DNA of 8,275 nucleotides from Candidatus Cloacimonadota bacterium (GTDB taxonomy: Bacteria; Cloacimonadota; Cloacimonadia; Cloacimonadales; TCS61): assembly GCA_018654125.1 (NCBI GenBank), contig JABIME010000277.1, positions 1 through 8,275 on the forward strand. Reading direction: 5' to 3'. Made by a program: the position numbers and the translations under genes. Of the stretch, positions 6,715 to 8,275 are shown in pieces; position 1 is the first letter of the stretch; each line of letters starts with the position of its first letter. The notes under the pieces were generated by a model. It ran no database searches, was not told the DNA's origin, and saw nothing but the letters and a program-made list of their open reading frames with translations.

Positions 6715-7410
6715 TTAATAAGATTTTATTTTTGAATAACGAGTTCTTCTGTTTCTCCAGTTGCTCATTAAATTTCTATACACATTCTCATGTTTAAGCT
6801 CAATAACTTCAATTTTAGGAATGAACTTATCTAGAATTTCTATCTCATCCGCTTTTATGTTCAATCCTTCATGAAGTTTTTCTTTGATGATATATTTTTT
6901 TGCACGCTTTGGAAGAATTCTATAGAGAAGTGCAAAATCTTCAGTTTTAAGTGCAAATTCTTTAGCTAGTAATTCAATGAATTCCTTCTCTTTTGGATGA
7001 AACTCACCATCAGCAATAACGAGTAATATAGAAGTTTCCATGATCAACATTTTATGATCATACGAAGTTATGTCATTTATGAGTTCTTTAATTGGTGTAG
7101 GTGTTTCAAACTCTTTTTCAATTTCAGCTCGTTGTTCTTCTGTAAAAGCAACATTCAAAAAGGCATCATCGAAAGCCTGCTTCTCTTCGGGAAGGATCTT
7201 CCCATCTTGCCAGGCTGCGCTAATAACAACTTTTGCAACATTCAATAAATTTGGAAGATTCTCAGGTATTACCTTTTGCATAAGGTTATCTGCAAGAACT
7301 TCATTATTATCAAGATTAACAAGTTTCCCCGTTTTTCTGCCTGCTTCATCAATAGTAACAGAAAACGAGTAGTTATCATTTAAGAAATATTCCCATACTT
7401 TATTTGCCAT
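6715..7410 (-). CDS. TerB-like (tellurite resistance TerB family) protein
   Basis: A 231-residue, probably cytoplasmic protein. A helical TerB-like domain spans about 52-175. It contains the two acidic repeats of this fold: SAAWQDGKILPEEKQAF (64-80) and VIADGEFHPKEKEFIELLAK (131-150), each with Asp-Gly followed by Glu residues that may bind metal. Residues 1-45 are a separate beta-rich piece (VWEYFLNDNYSFSVTIDEAG, then GKLVNLDNNEVLAD) I do not recognise. The C-terminus ends in a very basic tail (NWRNRRTRYSKIK). TerB-like domains occur in stress-response and envelope-associated systems; this does not by itself imply tellurite resistance. No other ter genes are visible. The ATG at 7410 has a strong GGGAGG site upstream. 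The gene precedes the PilZ gene by 15 bases. Confidence 0.75.
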   Translation of the reverse strand: MANKVWEYFLNDNYSFSVTIDEAGRKTGKLVNLDNNEVLADNLMQKVIPENLPNLLNVAKVVISAAWQDGKILPEEKQAFDDAFLNVAFTEEQRAEIEKEFETPTPIKELINDITSYDHKMLIMETSILLVIADGEFHPKEKEFIELLAKEFALKTEDFALLYRILPKRAKKYIIKEKLHEGLNIKADEIEILDKFIPKIEVIELKHENVYRNLMSNWRNRRTRYSKIKSY

Positions 7411-7448
7411 TTATCCTCCCTAATTTCCATACATTTTTAGTACATCTA

Positions 7449-7477
7449 ATAAATTTCAATTATATATTTATTGTCAA
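7449..7477 (-). promoter_or_regulatory. Candidate promoter for the TerB-PilZ pair
   Basis: On the minus strand a consensus TTGACA (7472-7477) is followed after 17 bases by ATTTAT (7449-7454), a weak -10. It lies about 40 bases upstream of the TerB-like start, in the 115-base gap after the GAF-like gene. The gap is wide enough for an independent promoter. The -35 is perfect, the -10 poor, and the background is AT-rich. Confidence 0.4.
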
Positions 7478-7525
7478 AAGTTTTTATATATTTAGTTGAT
7501 ATAGCTGAATCACAAGATCTTATAA

Positions 7526-8275
7526 TCATATCGAAATTTCGTTCAGTTTCTTTCTCAGTATTCGTATTACATGGTCTTTTTCCCTTATTATTTCTTCATG
7601 TTTAACAATTGTCTGTTGATATTTTTTGCTAACAATATCTTCATAAGCTAAAATGAATTTGAGAGAGAGCTTGATCCTATCGGTGAGCTGAGCCAGTGCA
7701 AGTTTATCTTTCTTATTATAAAGCGATTTATCTGCCTTTTTACCAAGAGCTAAAAACCATTTGTGATCTGGGTCATTAATTATTGGAATTATCATTGAGA
7801 AGCTGGAGATCTCTTGTGGGTTTTCATTTGTAGCACCATTATTTATTTGGATCCTATTCTCTAAAAGCAAAAGATGAACATCATCCACTTTAGAGTTTTC
7901 TATTACATTACTTCCTCGGATCTCATTGAATTTATATGCTTTCATATCGTTATCATAAGATATTAGTGCAACTTTTGTAAGCTTTAATCTAAGTATCAGA
8001 TTTTCGCAAATATATTCCTCAAAGCCTTCCAGCACACCTTCTTCGGAAATGTTATGAGTAAAAGTTTCTGTTTTCTCTAAAAAATCAAGTTCACTTGTAT
8101 TCAGCTTTCCATCAACCAGTTTTTCAATTTTACTGCGAACAGGATTGAAAAGGGCTATCATTCCAATTGTAACTGGAATTCCTGCAATAAATTCTGAGCC
8201 AACGAATTTTCCAAATAGACCTTGCAGTATTTCTCCCAACGAGTAATCTACCAAACCAAACACAATAACAAAAAC
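7526..8275 (-). CDS. Membrane-anchored GAF-like sensor protein, C-terminal part (cut by window edge)
   Basis: The frame stays open to the last base of the window, so the true start probably lies outside; a GTG at 8263 exists but has hydrophobic sequence before it. The visible 249 residues begin with hydrophobic stretches, the last being FIAGIPVTIGMIALFNPV. Next comes RSKIEKLVDGKLN, the linker often found after the final membrane helix of sensor proteins (P-x-R...VD). About residues 70-205 look like a GAF-type domain: helices around EGFEEYICENLILRLK, strands TKVALISYD and SMIIPIIND, and HKWFLALGKKADKSLYNKKD near the end. The C-terminus is a coiled coil rich in Lys, Glu and Ile (AYEDIVSKKYQQTIVKHEEI onward). 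No kinase, phosphatase, GGDEF or EAL domain follows before the TGA stop. The ligand is unknown, and the GAF call rests on pattern rather than motif residues. Confidence 0.6.
   Translation of the reverse strand, partial: VFVIVFGLVDYSLGEILQGLFGKFVGSEFIAGIPVTIGMIALFNPVRSKIEKLVDGKLNTSELDFLEKTETFTHNISEEGVLEGFEEYICENLILRLKLTKVALISYDNDMKAYKFNEIRGSNVIENSKVDDVHLLLLENRIQINNGATNENPQEISSFSMIIPIINDPDHKWFLALGKKADKSLYNKKDKLALAQLTDRIKLSLKFILAYEDIVSKKYQQTIVKHEEIIREKDHVIRILRKKLNEISI

Noticed and set aside
1..8275. Search for tRNA, rRNA, CRISPR repeats, and intact insertion sequences
   Set aside because: No regularly spaced repeats, no recognisable tRNA or rRNA signature, and only the one dead transposase were seen by eye.

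Overview
The window is AT-rich DNA from a Gram-negative bacterium: it encodes an outer-membrane channel of the TolC type, a lipoprotein periplasmic adaptor and the start of an RND inner-membrane pump. Starts are mostly ATG with strong GGAG-type ribosome binding sites, and stops include TAA, TAG and TGA, so the standard code fits. The style (low GC, Lys/Ile/Asn-rich proteins, a decayed REP-associated transposase) would suit a member of the FCB group such as Cloacimonadota, but this is only an impression. All intact genes are on the minus strand, so transcription runs from high to low coordinates. The only plus-strand gene trace is a dead transposase.

From high to low coordinates there are three blocks. 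Block 1 (8275 to 6292) is a signalling-type cluster: the C-terminal part of a membrane-anchored GAF-like protein that runs off the window edge, a TerB-like protein, and a PilZ-domain protein (a probable cyclic-di-GMP receptor). The TerB and PilZ genes are 15 bases apart and look co-transcribed. Block 2 (6203 to 3586) is an MFS sugar-type transporter, a TrmB-family transcriptional regulator and a small membrane protein made of two copies of one repeat. The transporter next to a TrmB-type regulator suggests sugar-responsive uptake control, and a similar AT-rich motif lies upstream of both genes. Block 3 (3127 to 1) is a tight efflux operon in the order TetR regulator, TolC-like channel, membrane-fusion lipoprotein, RND permease (only its first 27 codons). 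Gaps are 27, 17 and 11 bases.

Between blocks 2 and 3 (3128-3585) lie the TetR upstream region, with a palindrome that may be the repressor operator, and a broken REP-associated tyrosine transposase (RAYT, IS200-like) on the plus strand. The transposase keeps its PNHFHG metal-binding motif but has an in-frame stop, a likely frameshift and no catalytic-tyrosine region.

No tRNA, rRNA, CRISPR array or intact mobile element was seen. Most of the window is familiar bacterial gene content. The least explained parts are the duplicated small membrane protein beside the TrmB regulator, the GAF/TerB/PilZ cluster, and the GC-rich hairpin inside the dead transposase.
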